From contig WTPW01002215.1 of assembly GCA_009809945.1 (NCBI GenBank), forward strand, positions 6,089 through 70,088: DNA of 64,000 nucleotides, in the 5' to 3' direction. The position numbers and the translations under genes are program-made. The notes under the pieces were generated by a model. It had not been told where the DNA came from, did not search any database, and worked only from the letters and a program-made list of their open reading frames with translations. This document shows positions 10,605-22,800 of the stretch, piece by piece (position 1 is the first letter of the stretch; the number at the start of each line of letters is the position of its first letter). Source of the DNA: Gigaspora margarita. Its lineage: Eukaryota > Glomeromycota > Glomeromycetes > Diversisporales > Gigasporaceae.

Positions 10605-12355
10605 AAAAAATAAAAATTTTAAAAACTTTGAGCAAATATATCTCCACAACCACTAGACCAAATTTGTTGAAAATTTGTTTATTTGAATTCTATGGATTCA
10701 TAGAATTCAAATAAAAAAATTTTCATTGGCCTTGATCAAGTAGTTGTGGAGATACATTCGCTCAAAGTTTTAAAAAAATTGGCGCAGCTTCTATTTTGAC
10801 AGGCGTTTTGACTTTACTCAAAATTTGAGCAAATGTATCTCCACAATCACTTGACCGAATTTGTTGATTTTTTTTTTTTGAATTCTATGAATCCATAGAA
10901 TTTAAATAAAAAATTTTCAACAAATTCGGTCAAGTGGTTGTGGAGATACATTTGCTCAAATTTTGAGTAAAGTCAAAATGCCTGTCAAAATAGAAGCTGT
11001 ACTAATTTTTTTAAAAACTTAGAGCGAATGTATCTCCACAGCCACTTGACCAAGATCGATGAAAATTTTTTTATTTGAATTCTATGAATCCAAGAATTCA
11101 AATAAAAAAAATTTCAACAAATTTGGTCAAGTGGTTGTGGAGATACATTCGCTTAAAGTTTGAGTAAAGTCAAAATGCCTGTTAAAATNNNNNNNNNNNN
11201 NNNNNNNNNNNNNNNNNNNNNNNNNNNNNNNNNNNNNNNNNNNNNNNNNNNNNNNNNNNNNNNNNNNNNNNNNNNNNNNNNNNNNNNNNNNNNNNNNNNN
11301 NNNNNNNNNNNNNNNNNNNNNNNNNNNNNNNNNNNNNNNNNNNNNNNNNNNNNNNNNNNNNNNNNNNNNNNNNNNNNNNNNNNNNNNNNNNNNNNNNNNN
11401 NNNNNNNNNNNNNNNNNNNNNNNNNNNNNNNNNNNNNNNNNNNNNNNNNNNNNNNNNNNNNNNNNNNNNNNNNNNNNNNNNNNNNNNNNNNNNNNNNNNN
11501 NNNNNNNNNNNNNNNNNNNNNNNNNNNNNNNNNNNNNNNNNNNNNNNNNNNNNNNNNNNNNNNNNNNNNNNNNNNNNNNNNNTTTTTATTTGAATTCTAT
11601 GAATCCATAGAATTCAAATAAAAAAATTTTTATCAGCCTTGGTCAAGTGGTTGTGGAGATACATTCGCTCAAAGTTTAAGTAACGTCAAAACGCCTGTCA
11701 AAATAGAAGCTGTGCCAATTTTATTAAAAACTTTAAGCGAATGTATTTTCACAACCACTTGACCAAGGTCGATGAAACTTTTTTTATTTGAATTCTATAA
11801 AACCATAGAATTCAAATAAAATTTTTATCGACCTTGGTCAAGTGGTTGTAGAGATACATTCGCTCAAAGTTTGAGTAAAGTCAAAATGCCTGTCAAAATA
11901 GAAGCTGCGCCAATTTTTTTAAAAACTTTGAGCGAATGTATTTCCACAACCACTTGACCAAGATCGATAAAATTTATTTATTTGAATTCTATGAATCCAT
12001 AGAATTCAAATAAAAAATTTTTGTTGACCTTGGTCAAGTGGTTGTGAAGATACATTTGCTCAAAGTTTGAGTAAACTCAAAACGCCTGTCAAAATAGAAG
12101 CTGCGCCAATTTTTTTAAAAACTTTGAGCAAATGTATCTCCACAACCACTTGACCAAAGTCAATGAAAATTTTTTTATTTGAATTCTATGAATCCAGAAA
12201 ATTCAAATAAAAAAATTTTCATCGACCTTGATTAAGTAGTTGTGGAGATATATTTACTCAAAGTTTGAGTAAAGTCAAACCGCCTGTTAAAATAGAAGTT
12301 TCGTCAATTTTTTTAAAAACTTTGAGCAAATGTATCTCCGCAACCACTTGATACT
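10605..12355 (+). repeat. ~196-bp satellite; each unit a long hairpin
   Basis: Phase markers (GAGC[AG]AATGTAT) start at 10630, 10827 and 11022, then after the gap at 11735, 11930, 12126 and 12324, giving unit lengths of 195-198 bp. Within a unit, GAGCAAATGTATCTCCACAA..CACTTGACCAA..TTTGAATTCTATG is followed by its own inverted complement, so about 140 bp folds on itself, and a ~55-bp spacer (CAAAACGCCTGTCAAAATAG...) joins units. Short chance frames inside are not genes. Confidence 0.92.
11189..11582. other. Assembly gap (394 N) inside the satellite
   Basis: Run of N. The distance between phase markers across it (11022 to 11735 = 713 bp) is not a whole number of ~196-bp units, so the stated length is probably an estimate. 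Confidence 0.97.
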
Positions 12356-12689
12356 ATACATCTAAAAATCTTATGCTTTCATATTGATACATATAGTTAT
12401 GCTGTATTTAGTTATATACTGAGTTGTTCATGGGTAATTATAGGCATCTTCCGCAGTAGATATATATCTTATATATCTCCCATACTATTTTGGTCCAAAT
12501 TTTAAAAAATTCGAAATTTTTTTATTTATTATTAAAAATAATTTTTTATTAAAAAAATACAAGTAGTAAAAAGTAAAAGAAAAAAAATAAAGATAAAAAA
12601 GATCATAACAAAGAGCACAACAAAACTAATTAAAAATACAATGAAAGTGATACCAAATTATGACCAAGAATACCAACAAACAGCGACCA

Positions 12690-13327
12690 AAAGTCGTCAC
12701 CAAACTACAACCAAAAAGCACTACCAAACTATAACCCAAAAGCACTACCAAACTAAAACATAAGTACATGTAAGTAGATGACCGAAGGCACTACCAAACG
12801 ACAACCAAAGGCATAACCAAAGGTACCACCAAACAACGACCAAAAGCATGACCAAAGGCACCGCCAAACGATGACCAAAGACACGACCAAAAGCAATACC
12901 AAATGATAACCAAAGATATGATCAAATAATAACCAAAGGCACTACCAAAACATAGTACACATTAGTAAATGTTAGTACATGTTAGTACACAAAAAGCATT
13001 GCAAGAACGACAACCAAAGCACAAAAAAAAATACTCACCAAACGATGACCAAAGGTATGACCAAAAGCACTACCAAACGATGACCAAAGGCACTACCAAA
13101 CGACAACATGTAGATACACGTAAGTATCGCCAAACGACAACCAAAGGCACCACCAAACGACTACCAAAGGCACCACCAAATGACAACCAAAGGCACCACC
13201 AAAGGCACCACCAAACGACCACCAAAGGCACTACCAAAGGCACCACCAAAATGACGACCAAAGGCATAACCAATGCACTACTAAATGACGACCAAAGATA
13301 TGACCAAAGGATGACCAAAGGCACTAC
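12690..13327 (+). repeat. Degenerate CCAAAGGCACCA minisatellite, block 1
   Basis: Many variants of ACCAAAGGCACCACCAAACG in 12- and ~23-bp registers. A 230-bp part of it (12937-13165, with CATAGTACACATTAG and CAACATGTA) is duplicated at 14758-14985. Frames such as TTKGTTK are by-products of the repeat. Confidence 0.85.
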
Positions 13328-14757
13328 AGAACCCCGAAGAATACATATATAACTCAGATCCAGATTCAAAATTTTAATATAACTTTATACGCTTAATTTT
13401 ATTAAAAGCTTTATACAAAATTATCATATAAGTTCAAATTTTATTATAAATTATACAATTTTAGATCTGAGTTTATATACCATATATATTCCTATTCCGA
13501 AAATAAACTATCCTTTTGTTTTAACCAAAAAAAATCTAAAAACTTGTTTTATCCAAAAATAAGCTACCCCCGATTGATAATAGTTACTACATAGTAAAGT
13601 CCAAATTTTACTATGCAAATCGGTATAATCGCTTAAGTAAACTTGTTTGGAAGATCAAAATACATATGTTATAAAATTTTCATACAAATTGGAGAATTTT
13701 TATTATTTGAGTTTTAATTTTTACGTTCGTCAAAAAATTAAAAATTTTTTAAAAAATATATACGCCGAACGTAAAAATTACAAGTTAAATAATAAAAAGT
13801 TCTCCGATTTGTATGAAAATTTCGAATAATATGCATTTTTATATTATGCACATGTTTACTTAAGCGCATATAATCGATTTACATAGTAAAATTTGAACTT
13901 TGTTATGTAGCGATTATTTGCGATCACTAATAAGCTTTTTGTACAGATATTTTAAAAAAAAATTCCCACGCATATAATCTTGTGCAGACAAGTTTTTTGT
14001 GGAAAAAAAAACAAATAAAAAAAATAAAAAAAGCGATATGCATACCATATGTTTCCAAAATAAGCTACCTTTTTTGGACATTTTTTGGACACAAAAAATC
14101 TGATGGTAGATTTTTGGTCAATCACAAATAGTCGTTACATAGTAAAGACCAAATTCTACTATATAAATCGACTATTATCGCTTAAGTAAACTTATTCAGA
14201 AGATAAAAATACACATATGCTGAAATTTTCATCAATATTGAAGCACTTTTATTATTAAACTTTTAATTTTTAAGTTCAACGAATATATTTTTGTAATAAA
14301 ATTTTAATTTTACCGTTGAACGTAAAAATTAAAAGTCAAATAATAAAAAGTTCTCAGATTTTGATGAAATTTTTAGAGTATGCGTATTTTGATCTTCCGA
14401 ACAAATTTACTTAAGCGACTTTAATCGATTTGGATAGTAAACTTTTGACTTTACTATGTAGCGACTATTATCGATCATGGGGTAGCTTATTTTTGGATCA
14501 AAGGCGTTTTTACATTTTTGGATTTAAACAAGAGGGTATAGCATGTAGTTTATTTTTGGAAACATACAGTATAGTATTGTTATACAAAATAAAAATCTAA
14601 CTCGTTATAAAAGATATCTTTGTTATACAAATAAACATCTAACTTTTCGAAAAATTATCTGTTGATTATACAAATTTAAATATATAACATATTAAAAAAT
14701 TATATAGTAAGTCTATACAAAACTGGATCCCAGTATTACATATATTCTTTGGGTCCT
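13328..14757. mobile_element. 1.43-kb element inserted in the minisatellite, 8-bp flanks
   Basis: Tips AGAACCCCGAAGAATA and (complement of right) AGGACCCAAAGAATATATG are inverted, and both flanks read GGCACTAC (13320-13327 and 14758-14765). Eight-bp duplication and tip style fit a hAT-type MITE. Caution: GGCACTAC is also part of the minisatellite unit, so the flanks could match by chance. A second element is nested inside. Confidence 0.6.
13480..14569. mobile_element. TA-flanked foldback element of the AATAAGCTACC clan
   Basis: Ends CCATATATATTCC..CCGAAAATAAACTA and the inverted TAGTTTATTTTTGG..CATACAG lie between TA dinucleotides (13478-13479, 14570-14571). Interior arms (AGTAAAGTCCAAATTTTAC..CTTAAGTAAACTTG) are inverted copies of each other and recur at 53.2-54.3 kb and 62.4-63.7 kb. 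An internal copy of the tip at about 14050 suggests a composite. No protein. Confidence 0.65.
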
Positions 14758-14978
14758 GGCACTACCAAAACATAGTACACATTAGTAAACATTAGTACAC
14801 GTTAGTACACGAAAAGCATTGTAAGAATAACAACCAAAGCACAAAAAAAAAATACCCACCAAATGATGACCAAAGGCATGACCAAAAGCACTACCAAACG
14901 ACGACCAAAGGCACCACCAAACAACAACATGTAAGTACACATAAGTACTGCCAAACGACAACCAAAGGCACCACCAAA
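14758..14978 (+). repeat. Minisatellite, block 2 (duplicate of part of block 1)
   Basis: It begins GGCACTACCAAAACATAGTA and runs parallel to 12937-13165, with about 90% identity by eye, including the distinctive CAACATGTA and CACAAAAAAAAA pieces. So the array has a larger duplication on top of the short unit. Confidence 0.85.
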
Positions 14979-15300
14979 TAGGGATGGCAAAGTCCTTAAG
15001 TCTGGGACTTTAGGACCTGGTTTTGGGACCTGGTCTTTAAAGACTAGGTCTCAATTTTAGGACCTAGGTCCATAGGTCCACAATAGGTCGTAATATAAAA
15101 TATAATAGAACTTAAAAATATTAGTAAACAAAAACTTTTAATTGGTTAGAAAGTATTTGAACTAAGTTCAAGGACTTAATCCTATTGGTTGAGCATAAGT
15201 TCTGGGACTTATTATATGAGGACCTGGTCCTTAGGTCCGTGTGATAGGACTTACAAGTTCTAGGACCAAGACTGGACCTGGACTGACTTTACTATCCCTA
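14979..15300. mobile_element. hAT MITE, 322 bp, TSD CCACCAAA
   Basis: TIR TAGGGATGGCAAAGTCC pairs with the right end GGACTGACTTTACTATCCCTA. The exact 8-bp CCACCAAA lies at 14971-14978 and 15301-15308. Interior is rich in GGACCTGGTC and AGGACCTAGGTCC repeats in both orientations. Non-coding. Confidence 0.9.
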
Positions 15301-15590
15301 CCACCAAACGACTACCAAAGGCACCACCAAATGACAACCAAAGGCATGACCAAAGGCACCACCAAACGACGACCAAAGGCATGTCCAAAGGCACCACCAA
15401 AGACACGACCAAAAGCACTACACGCGAAATCAACAACAGCAACATTAAGCACCTAACAGTGACAATGATCAACAGCAATACCAACTGTAGCACCAATGGT
15501 AGCACCAACTGCGGCACCAATAGTGGCACTAATGACGACACCAAAGACGACACCAATGATGACACCAACTGCGAAACAAGCTAAAAAAAA
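15301..15590 (+). repeat. Minisatellite, block 3, drifting to 15-bp units
   Basis: It resumes the CCAAAGGCACCACC repeat directly after the hAT MITE, then from about 15430 changes to CACCAACTGTAG/CACCAATGATGA units. Frames on either strand are repeat artefacts. Confidence 0.8.
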
Positions 15591-15989
15591 AAAATAGTAT
15601 AGTAAAAAAAAAACAAACAAAAGATTAAAGATGATCTTATATCACTTATCTAGCAGCATCCGATAATGGCTTGGCGATGCAGAGTAAGATCGTTCAACCT
15701 TGCATTAGCAATCGGATATACATATGAGTCTTACATCAGCGAATTATATATACGTAATCTTATATAAGATATTACGGCCCATAATATAACGAAAATTTTA
15801 TATTTGATACGATTCATTACGTAATATATTACGTTACATTACGGTAATATTACGGTTATTATTTCGAAATATTTCAAATGTATTGTGAAATAAATCAACA
15901 AAAAAAAAGGGGTAGCAGGAGGTAATATCATCAGCAAAAAAAATAGACCAATATATATCGATTACTAACCAGATAATTATATATCGATA
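15591..15989. other. AT-rich spacer with ATTACG-rich patch
   Basis: 15740-15860 is full of TACGTAAT/ATTACG words, a little like 35990-36070 in reverse. No gene, RNA or clear terminal repeat. Confidence 0.35.
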
Positions 15990-16163
15990 CTAATCACCCC
16001 TGCTGATTACTAACAATTATGTTAATGATCGATATATAGCAAATTTGTTAATCAGCAATAATGCTAGTTATCAATACTAATCACCCCTGCTGATTACTAA
16101 CGATCATGATAATGATCGATATATAGTGAATTCGTTAATCAGTGATAATGCTAGTTATCGCTA
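15990..16163 (+). repeat. Tandem duplication, 87 bp x 2
   Basis: Copies 15990-16076 and 16077-16163 both start CTAATCACCCCTGCTGATTA and carry GATCGATATATAG and AATGCTAGTTATC. Flanking sequence keeps similar words to about 16330. Confidence 0.85.
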
Positions 16164-16479
16164 TATAACCAATTCGATTACTAGAGATATATGATAACAT
16201 TCGATTCTAATCATATCTATTAATTACGATACTATAGCGAATTTTATTGCTAGTTATCACGATAGTATTAGATAAATAGCAAATTTACAACTAGTGATAT
16301 TCGATATTATTAGATATACAGCAATTCAATTTCATATTTGTATACTTTATGAAGTACAGTCAATCCAATTTTATTAAGAAAATTGCAAATACAAATGAAA
16401 AAGAAAATACTATAAAGAAAAAAATAAGCAAAAGGCTAAACTATTATTGATTAACTCCAAATAATTCATCTAGCTTTTC

Positions 16480-18556
16480 TATAGACATCATTGATGAACT
16501 TTTTCAGTATACAGGTACAGGATTAGGCTCAGGCTCAAGTTCAGGTGATGATTGTCTCGCCGTTTCAGCTGCAGGACATCCTGCAATTTCACTTTTCATG
16601 ATTTATTCTGCCGAATTATGATTAGGACAACCATTGTCGAAATCATTTTAATAAAATACAAAGAATGTTAATAATAAATATGATTATTGGCATAAAACAA
16701 TATGTTACAAACATTTACTAGGTATTGACTCATTCGACGCTTCATTAATTTATTCTTGCACAGAACAGTTTTAGACTGAGGGTTTAATAAAATGTCACAC
16801 ACAGCCAATGTGAAAGCATAGTGATGGTTGGTCAAAGTCAGGACAGCAACCATGCTGAAGGCAGTTCTTGCGATGATAGAGACCCAAAAAACCCCTTCAC
16901 TATTCTTTTCAAAAAGAGCATGATAGCAATCGTCAACTTGCGGACTTTCCTTCTACTGAATTATTTCAGTAGCACTAGTAGTGCTTTTGAGTGAAGCCAA
17001 TCTTTCGCAACTGAATACCTTCCAAATTGAGGAATGTACGTTTTGCAACGCCGCACTATGATAGTTCTTAACTTTTTGTAAAAGCTAATAAAATAAACAA
17101 ATAAATAAATTTGTTATTAGTGAAGGAATAAGCAAAAAAAAAGAAAAACAATTAAACCAGTAAAAAAATAGCAAAAGAAAAAAAAAAACAAAACAATTAA
17201 ACGATTGAAATTAAAATAAAATAAATATATTGAATAAAATGATATAAAACAATTATATACTTGGCTACACCACTCTCCATGAAAACGGTTGGTGAATTCA
17301 TTTTCACTTAGAGTCGACATATATTTGGCAAAGTTTTCGGTAAGGTAGCCCTTAAGGGCTTCCTTTAATATATTTTGTATGGGATAAACGTGGAACGGGA
17401 AAAGACATTTCACAATGCCTGTATATACGTCCTGCAAGAATTTTATAGTGGGTTTAAAAACAAGTTTTATATTCCATACACTATATTATACACACAAAGA
17501 CTTACGTCCAACACCTTTGCAGAAAGGTCCTTTTCTTATTCACTCTTTTGGCGTCTCATTTCAACCTTTAGCTCTCGGAGCTCATTGTTTGTTTTCTGGT
17601 TCAAAAGGTACAGCTGCATGTTTTGTTGAAACAGCTTGGCGTCGACTTGTTTGCAATACTCAACGTAACTGCTGAATTCTTATCATTTTGAAAAAAAAAA
17701 ATTTCAAAAAAAAAACTTCCCAACTAAGGGTCAATCTAGAGATCTAAGATCAAAAAAAAACAAACTTATATACCATTATGATCGCGTGTTTGATTGGGTA
17801 TGAGTGATCATTGATCGCGTGTTTGATGCTGATTGGGTATAGGTAATCATTGATCACGAGATCATGACCTATAACATGACCTGGATTGAGAACTGGATCG
17901 AGATCTTTCACTTTCTGTATAATGTGGCAGCGGTAATAAGGATCTATTGCGATCGCTAATACGCGATGCTCAACGTTCAGTAGTACGTTGATGGGATAGG
18001 TTTTGGTTGGTCGACGTTCGGTAGTATGTGATGTTGATTAACGAGAGGAGTTTTGACGTAGTGGGTTTGGTGTGGATTGACGAGATGGGTTTGATGTAGA
18101 TTGACGAGGTGGTGTGGATTGACAAGGTGGTGTAGTTTGATGAGATGGGTTTGTGGTGAATTAACGAGGTAGATTTTGTTTCGATTGATTTTGTTTGCTT
18201 TTACCTTTATTACCTTTACTACTCATATTTGCAAATATATTCTGNACACTCGCAATGCTTCTANCTGATGAGTCAGANTCATAATCATCAANGATATTAA
18301 ATGATTGTTGNGGTGTATTCGATATATATTGATTGTTATCGATGAGGACAGCCGGATATGAAGGAGGTAAGTTATTGTTCGAAGTATTGTCAGGCAATAA
18401 GTTGATGTTTGAAGTGGTGTTATCAGAAAGCGGGTTGTTATTAATGTTGGGAGTGTTATCATGAGTGTTGTTGTTTGTAGTGTTGTTATGAGGAGCAAAA
18501 GTGTTGTCAATGAGAGCAAGAGTATTATTAATAGGAGTGTTACTATTAGAAGCCAT
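16480..18556 (-). pseudogene. Decayed, spliced gene with Asn-rich N-terminus; function unknown
   Basis: From 18556 downward the minus strand opens with MASNSNTPINNT and an Asn-rich tract, then SSKGNKGKSKQNQ and a PRQST-type repeat region. Further on come VEYCKQVDAKLFQQN..LRELKVEMRRQ and, after an in-phase GT..AG intron (about 17454-17505), DVYTGIVKCLFPFHVYP..ENEFTNRFHGEWCSQ. A later exon (about 16735-17075) reads VKNYHSAALQNVHSSIW and NHHYAFTLAVCDILLNP. I do not recognise the family. Stops lie in frame at several places, and inside the PRQST repeats TAA stands where sister units have CAA, so they look like C-to-T changes. Five ambiguous bases lie in 18245-18311. It could be a dead fungal gene or transposon passenger. 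Confidence 0.5.
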
Positions 18557-18700
18557 TTTGAAATTCTAAAAAATGCCTTTATCTCTACAATTGCCAAATC
18601 GCTTATATATATATAACCAAGAAAAGTATGACGATATTAATCGATATATAGTATATATTAAAAAAAAAATGGAAGTGCAATTATTTTATTAGATGTTTGG

Positions 18701-18912
18701 TCACTTACATATGACGACAAATTTTTTTTCTTGACCAACTTATATATAACGACAAATTTTTTTTCTTGATCAACTTACGTATAATAACAATTTTTTTCTT
18801 TGATCAACTTACGTATGACAAATTTTTTCTGATCAAATTACGTATAATGACAAATTTTTTTTCTTTGATCAACTTACATATAATGACAAATTTTTTATTT
18901 CTTAACAACTTA
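18701..18912 (+). repeat. ~44-bp tandem repeat, five to six copies
   Basis: The unit is roughly CAACTTACGTATAACGACAA followed by a T-run and CTTGAT. A further fragment (TACGTATAGCGACAATTTAT) resumes at 19631, showing that 18913-19630 is inserted into the array. Confidence 0.85.
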
Positions 18913-19630
18913 AGGTAAAAAGGGGTAATTTGATGAATTTGGATATTGCGTGATCTAATGATTGGAATCGAATAATTTTTATATCATTCAATTCGTCTCA
19001 ATGAGATGAATCGAATAGTACAAGAACCACCCGATCCTGATCACTGGATCACAAGATATTATCAATTATTTGCCAGGTTTACACTTCATCAAAATCTCTC
19101 TCAAGGATCTTTTTTGTGTAGCATATAATCGATGATATATCGTGACTCAGTGATCAGAATCAGATGATTTTTATACCATTCAATTCATATCATCGAGATG
19201 AATAGAATGGTACAAAAACCATCCGATTCTGATTGTTGGATCACATGAGATATCATCAATTCGTCAAATTACCCCTATCTCTCTAAATTTAAACTTTTTG
19301 ATACAATGTATAATGTCACTTTAAAAAAAGACTAATTTTATATAAAATAATTCTAAATCATGTATAAAGTTTAATACAATTAATACGTAGGCATGCAAAA
19401 TAGTACACATGTATAATACCAGAAATGGTCTATTGAACAATTGTTATACTGATTGCGAATCATCACGAGAACCATCAATTCTCAAATTTTATTGTCTAGA
19501 GCTAACTAATATTGCATAAACGTGCATTCAAGTTTACTCGTACAGGTGTCCATGCTATGCTTCGGACAATTAAAATAAATAAGTTTTTATATTAGTTATT
19601 TTAACTTCGTCAAATTACCCCTTTCTACCT
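18913..19630. mobile_element. TA-flanked foldback/MITE inserted in the 44-bp array
   Basis: Tips AGGTAAAAAGGGGTAATTTGA and (complement of right) AGGTAGAAAGGGGTAATTTGA lie between TA at 18911-18912 and 19631-19632. An internal extra end (TCAAATTACCCCTATCTCTC, near 19264-19283) and arms 18933-19030 / 19145-19260, inverted to each other, suggest a 370-bp palindromic MITE with extra sequence captured on its right. Non-coding. Confidence 0.75.
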
Positions 19631-19640
19631 TACGTATAGC

Positions 19641-19840
19641 GACAATTTATTATAAGTAATTAGATAATAAAAATAAAGATTGAATACACTCGTTTTTAAT
19701 TGGTATATAGTAAAAAAAACTCATTTATTCGACAATTTATTATATGAAATTAGATAAAAATAAAGATTGAGTACACTGGTTTGTAATCGTTATATAGTAA
19801 AAAAAAAACTCATTTATTCGACAATTTATTATATCTGAGA
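19641..19840 (+). repeat. 90-bp tandem repeat, 2.2 copies
   Basis: Copies begin with GACAATTTATTATA at 19641, 19731 and 19820 (partial), each with AATAAAGATTGA and ACTCATTTATTC. Confidence 0.85.
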
Positions 19841-20418
19841 ATAATAAAATTAATATATTGTAAGAGCAAAAGTATACGTATCTTATTTGTTGTTTGGTTA
19901 TTGTAGTAATAAAATTAATAAATTAATATAATTGATGATGTCAATCGTTAAAAAAAAGAATGAAGTATACTTATCTCATTTGTTGTTTTGGTCATTTTGC
20001 GTGGCATGACAATTTACTATCATTACAAATGTAATAATAACATGCTGAGTTTTATTTACTTATTGATAATTTTTGCTAAGATTTATAATATTGAATTAAT
20101 TACATAATATAACGATAGTTTCTTGCTTATAAACTACGTAATACCCATTTGTTTTGATTGAAGAAAAGAATAGCTTAAATCGATAAATATCGATTAAAAA
20201 TTATTTAAATAATTTGAACCGTATTTTTAAATTTATCTTCTATATTGCTTTGATGGGCATTAGGAAGTTTTTGAGAGGATATATAGTGATTATAATTGAG
20301 TTAATTGATTAGTATCAATAAATTTTAATCGATTCGAAACACTATCGATTATTTTCGATTATAGGTAAAAATATCGATTAATACTGATATAAATTATTAA
20401 TCGATTAATATCGATTAT

Positions 20419-20750
20419 TAAAATTCGTAAATTATAATCAAAGTTTTACAACGGTTTTTCGATAACTAGTAATTAGAATTAGCTAAAATTTTTACTGAAG
20501 ATAGTATCGATACTCCTCTATAATATATTTAAATTTTATCTAAGTAATCGCTTCTATACGATAGTCAATTTTTACAAATTGACTATCATATAGACGCGAT
20601 TACTCGGGAATTACTTGATCAATTCAGATAAAATTTATATATATTATAGAGGAATATCGATACTATCTTCAGTAAAAATTTTTGATAATGCTAATGACTA
20701 GTTATCGAGAAAATCGTTGTCAAATTTTGATTATAATTTACAAATTTTTA
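20419..20750. repeat. Foldback element, arms ~150 bp
   Basis: GATAACTAGTAATTAG..TTTTTACTGAAGATAGTATCG on the left is repeated inverted on the right (CGATACTATCTTCAGTAAAAA..CTAGTTATCGAG); the centre is near 20584 (TTTACAAATTG). No frame. Target duplication not resolved because flanks are ATCGATTA-rich. Confidence 0.8.
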
Positions 20751-20829
20751 TATATATCATTAGGATAGAGGTGCTATTAATCGATGATAATCTTCTGATT
20801 ATAATTGATTATAATCTGTTTGCAAATTT

Positions 20830-21297
20830 TGGTAGTGATCACTCTTTCTTTTTCGTTTGCTTTTTTCTCATTTATCGCCTTTTCTCTTTCTCTTTATTAT
20901 ATCTCTTTTTATCTTTATCTTTAAATCCAAGGAACAGAATCCTGTTCAGGTTCCGGTATTCTGGCATTCCATTTATTTCTCTCTCGTTAGTTTTCGTTAT
21001 ATATCACTATTTTGTCCTTTTCTCTCATTCACTCTATTTGATTCTTTCATTTATTTTTATCAATTTCATTCGTTCTTATCCTCTCATTTACTCTCTTCTT
21101 TTTAAATCACTCCCATTTCTTTCTTCGCTATTTTTCGTTATATATCGCTATTTCGCCCTTTATCTCATATACTCCTATTTTATTCTTCCATATATTTCAT
21201 CTATTTTATTCATTCTTATCTTTTCTTTGTTTTTATAGCTTTCTTTTATCACTCTCTTTGCCCTTTTTATTTTTCTTCCTTTTTTATTTTTNTCAAA
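20830..21297 (+). promoter_or_regulatory. Pyrimidine-rich tract upstream of the Plavaka-like gene
   Basis: Long CT/T-rich stretches on the plus strand (TTCTCTTTCTCTT and the like) run right up to the ATG at 21298. Such tracts are common upstream of fungal start codons, so it is a plausible leader/promoter. The hydrophobic frame through it is a composition artefact. No TATA box singled out. Confidence 0.35.
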
Positions 21298-22800
21298 ATG
21301 NGTTGGGATTGTGATTATTGTNATCGANATTTTTCAAAAGCTTTTGCGTTGGCACAACATATTTNANAAAAACATCCTTATATCAAAGATTCAACAGAAT
21401 CAACAAATCAAGCTGTTACTACTGAACAATTTGATGACAATATTTGGGTACTTCCAGAATATAATCCTAATAGCTCTATAATATATGAGGTAAATTGTAT
21501 TAATTATATGGCACTTTTATAAACATTATTAAGCGATAATATTTGTTATAGGATGAAGTTATACCAGGTTCTCTATCTGAATNAGATGTTTTTATGGACA
21601 CAGAAAATAATTCTAATGAAGCTTATGAGGTAANTTGGTTNAATAAATAGGTATAAGTTATAAAACGTTGCATAANGTTATATATTAGGATNAAGATTCT
21701 GATATGGAAATGGAGCCTCTCTTAACAAATGTGTCCATTTCNGTGGAATATGATCTTGAAGACCATGAAGGTGCTTCATATAAAGATGCTTTTGATGATT
21801 TACTACATCCACTAGCTGTAGAATGGCCTAACGAAGCCTATTGTGAATTTATGGAGATAGTTAATAAGTATCAACTATCTAATTCAGCTGGTGATTCTAT
21901 TATAAATTTCTTCAACAAATATTCAAGTTTGGATGTTTCACCATTTCCTCTGTCTACAAAAATGGGAAAGGAATTTTTGGATAACTCTACCGTCCCTCAT
22001 ATGATGTTCAAAGGAATTCCAATTACAACATTTCAAAATATTGAATTTATGTTTTACTATTGATCATTAATAAAGACTATAAAGTTTTTATTAATAATTG
22101 ATAGTATCAATTGGTCATTAGTTCTTCAATATGTAGATAAAAAAGAAGTAATTAATGGTATAGAACATCGTGTATTTAAGGAACAGTATAACTGTAATTG
22201 GTAGAGGCGAGAAGAATCGGCATTACTTTCCAGTTATTGTTTACTATCGATAATACTATATTCAGATGCAACAACCCTTGATCATATGGATAAATCCTCC
22301 AGCCATCCAATATTCTTATCACTTGGTAACATTCCTAACCACCAGAGGAATAAACCAGAATCTAAAGCATTAATTGGATACCTTCCAATCTTAAAGACCA
22401 AGGATACTAAAACAAAAAATTCTAAAAGGTTCTGTAAAGTACAAAGAGAGGTCTTTCAGAAGTGTATGGCGATTCTTCTTAGGCCTATAGCAGATAAGCC
22501 AGAGCTTAACTTTGTTGTTCGTGAAGAAATAGTCACTTTCATTCCTCGAATTTCAACAATTTTGGCTGATTTAGCTGAAGCAGATAAAATAGCAAATGTT
22601 TATTAACTATCTACTTCAAGACGGCCTTGCCATTCATGTTTAGTATCAAGGGATGATTTGAATTATATAAATTTAAATAATACTTCACCTAGAACACCAA
22701 ATAATATGATACGAGCGATTAATAACGGTGAAGCAAAAGATAATTCAATTCATCCTGAAGTAAATGCATTTTGGGAGATAGGGTATGTAATCAATAGTTA

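Noticed and set aside
11160..11621. 153-codon frame across N
   Set aside because: It is open only because N cannot form a stop; the flanks are satellite.
12969..13369. Frames of TTKGTTK or VVPLVVPLV type on both strands
   Set aside because: By-products of the CCAAAGGCACCA minisatellite; the same holds for 14802-14990 and 15241-15584.
13328..14757. Treating GGCACTAC as firm proof of an 8-bp target duplication
   Set aside because: The same octamer belongs to the host minisatellite; kept only as moderate support.
17375..17675. Plus-strand frames of 84-86 codons
   Set aside because: Antisense to exons of the minus-strand decayed gene, whose frame has in-phase splice sites.
16440..18556. Nuclear genetic code with UAA/UAG = Gln
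   Set aside because: Attractive in the PRQST repeat, but other relics in the window have Trp-to-TGA/TAG and Arg-to-TGA changes, so ordinary C-to-T decay explains all of them.
20717..21238. 173-codon hydrophobic plus-strand frame (membrane-protein look)
   Set aside because: Pure CT/T-rich low-complexity DNA overlapping a foldback arm; no conserved motif, and it lies in the likely leader of the Plavaka-like gene.
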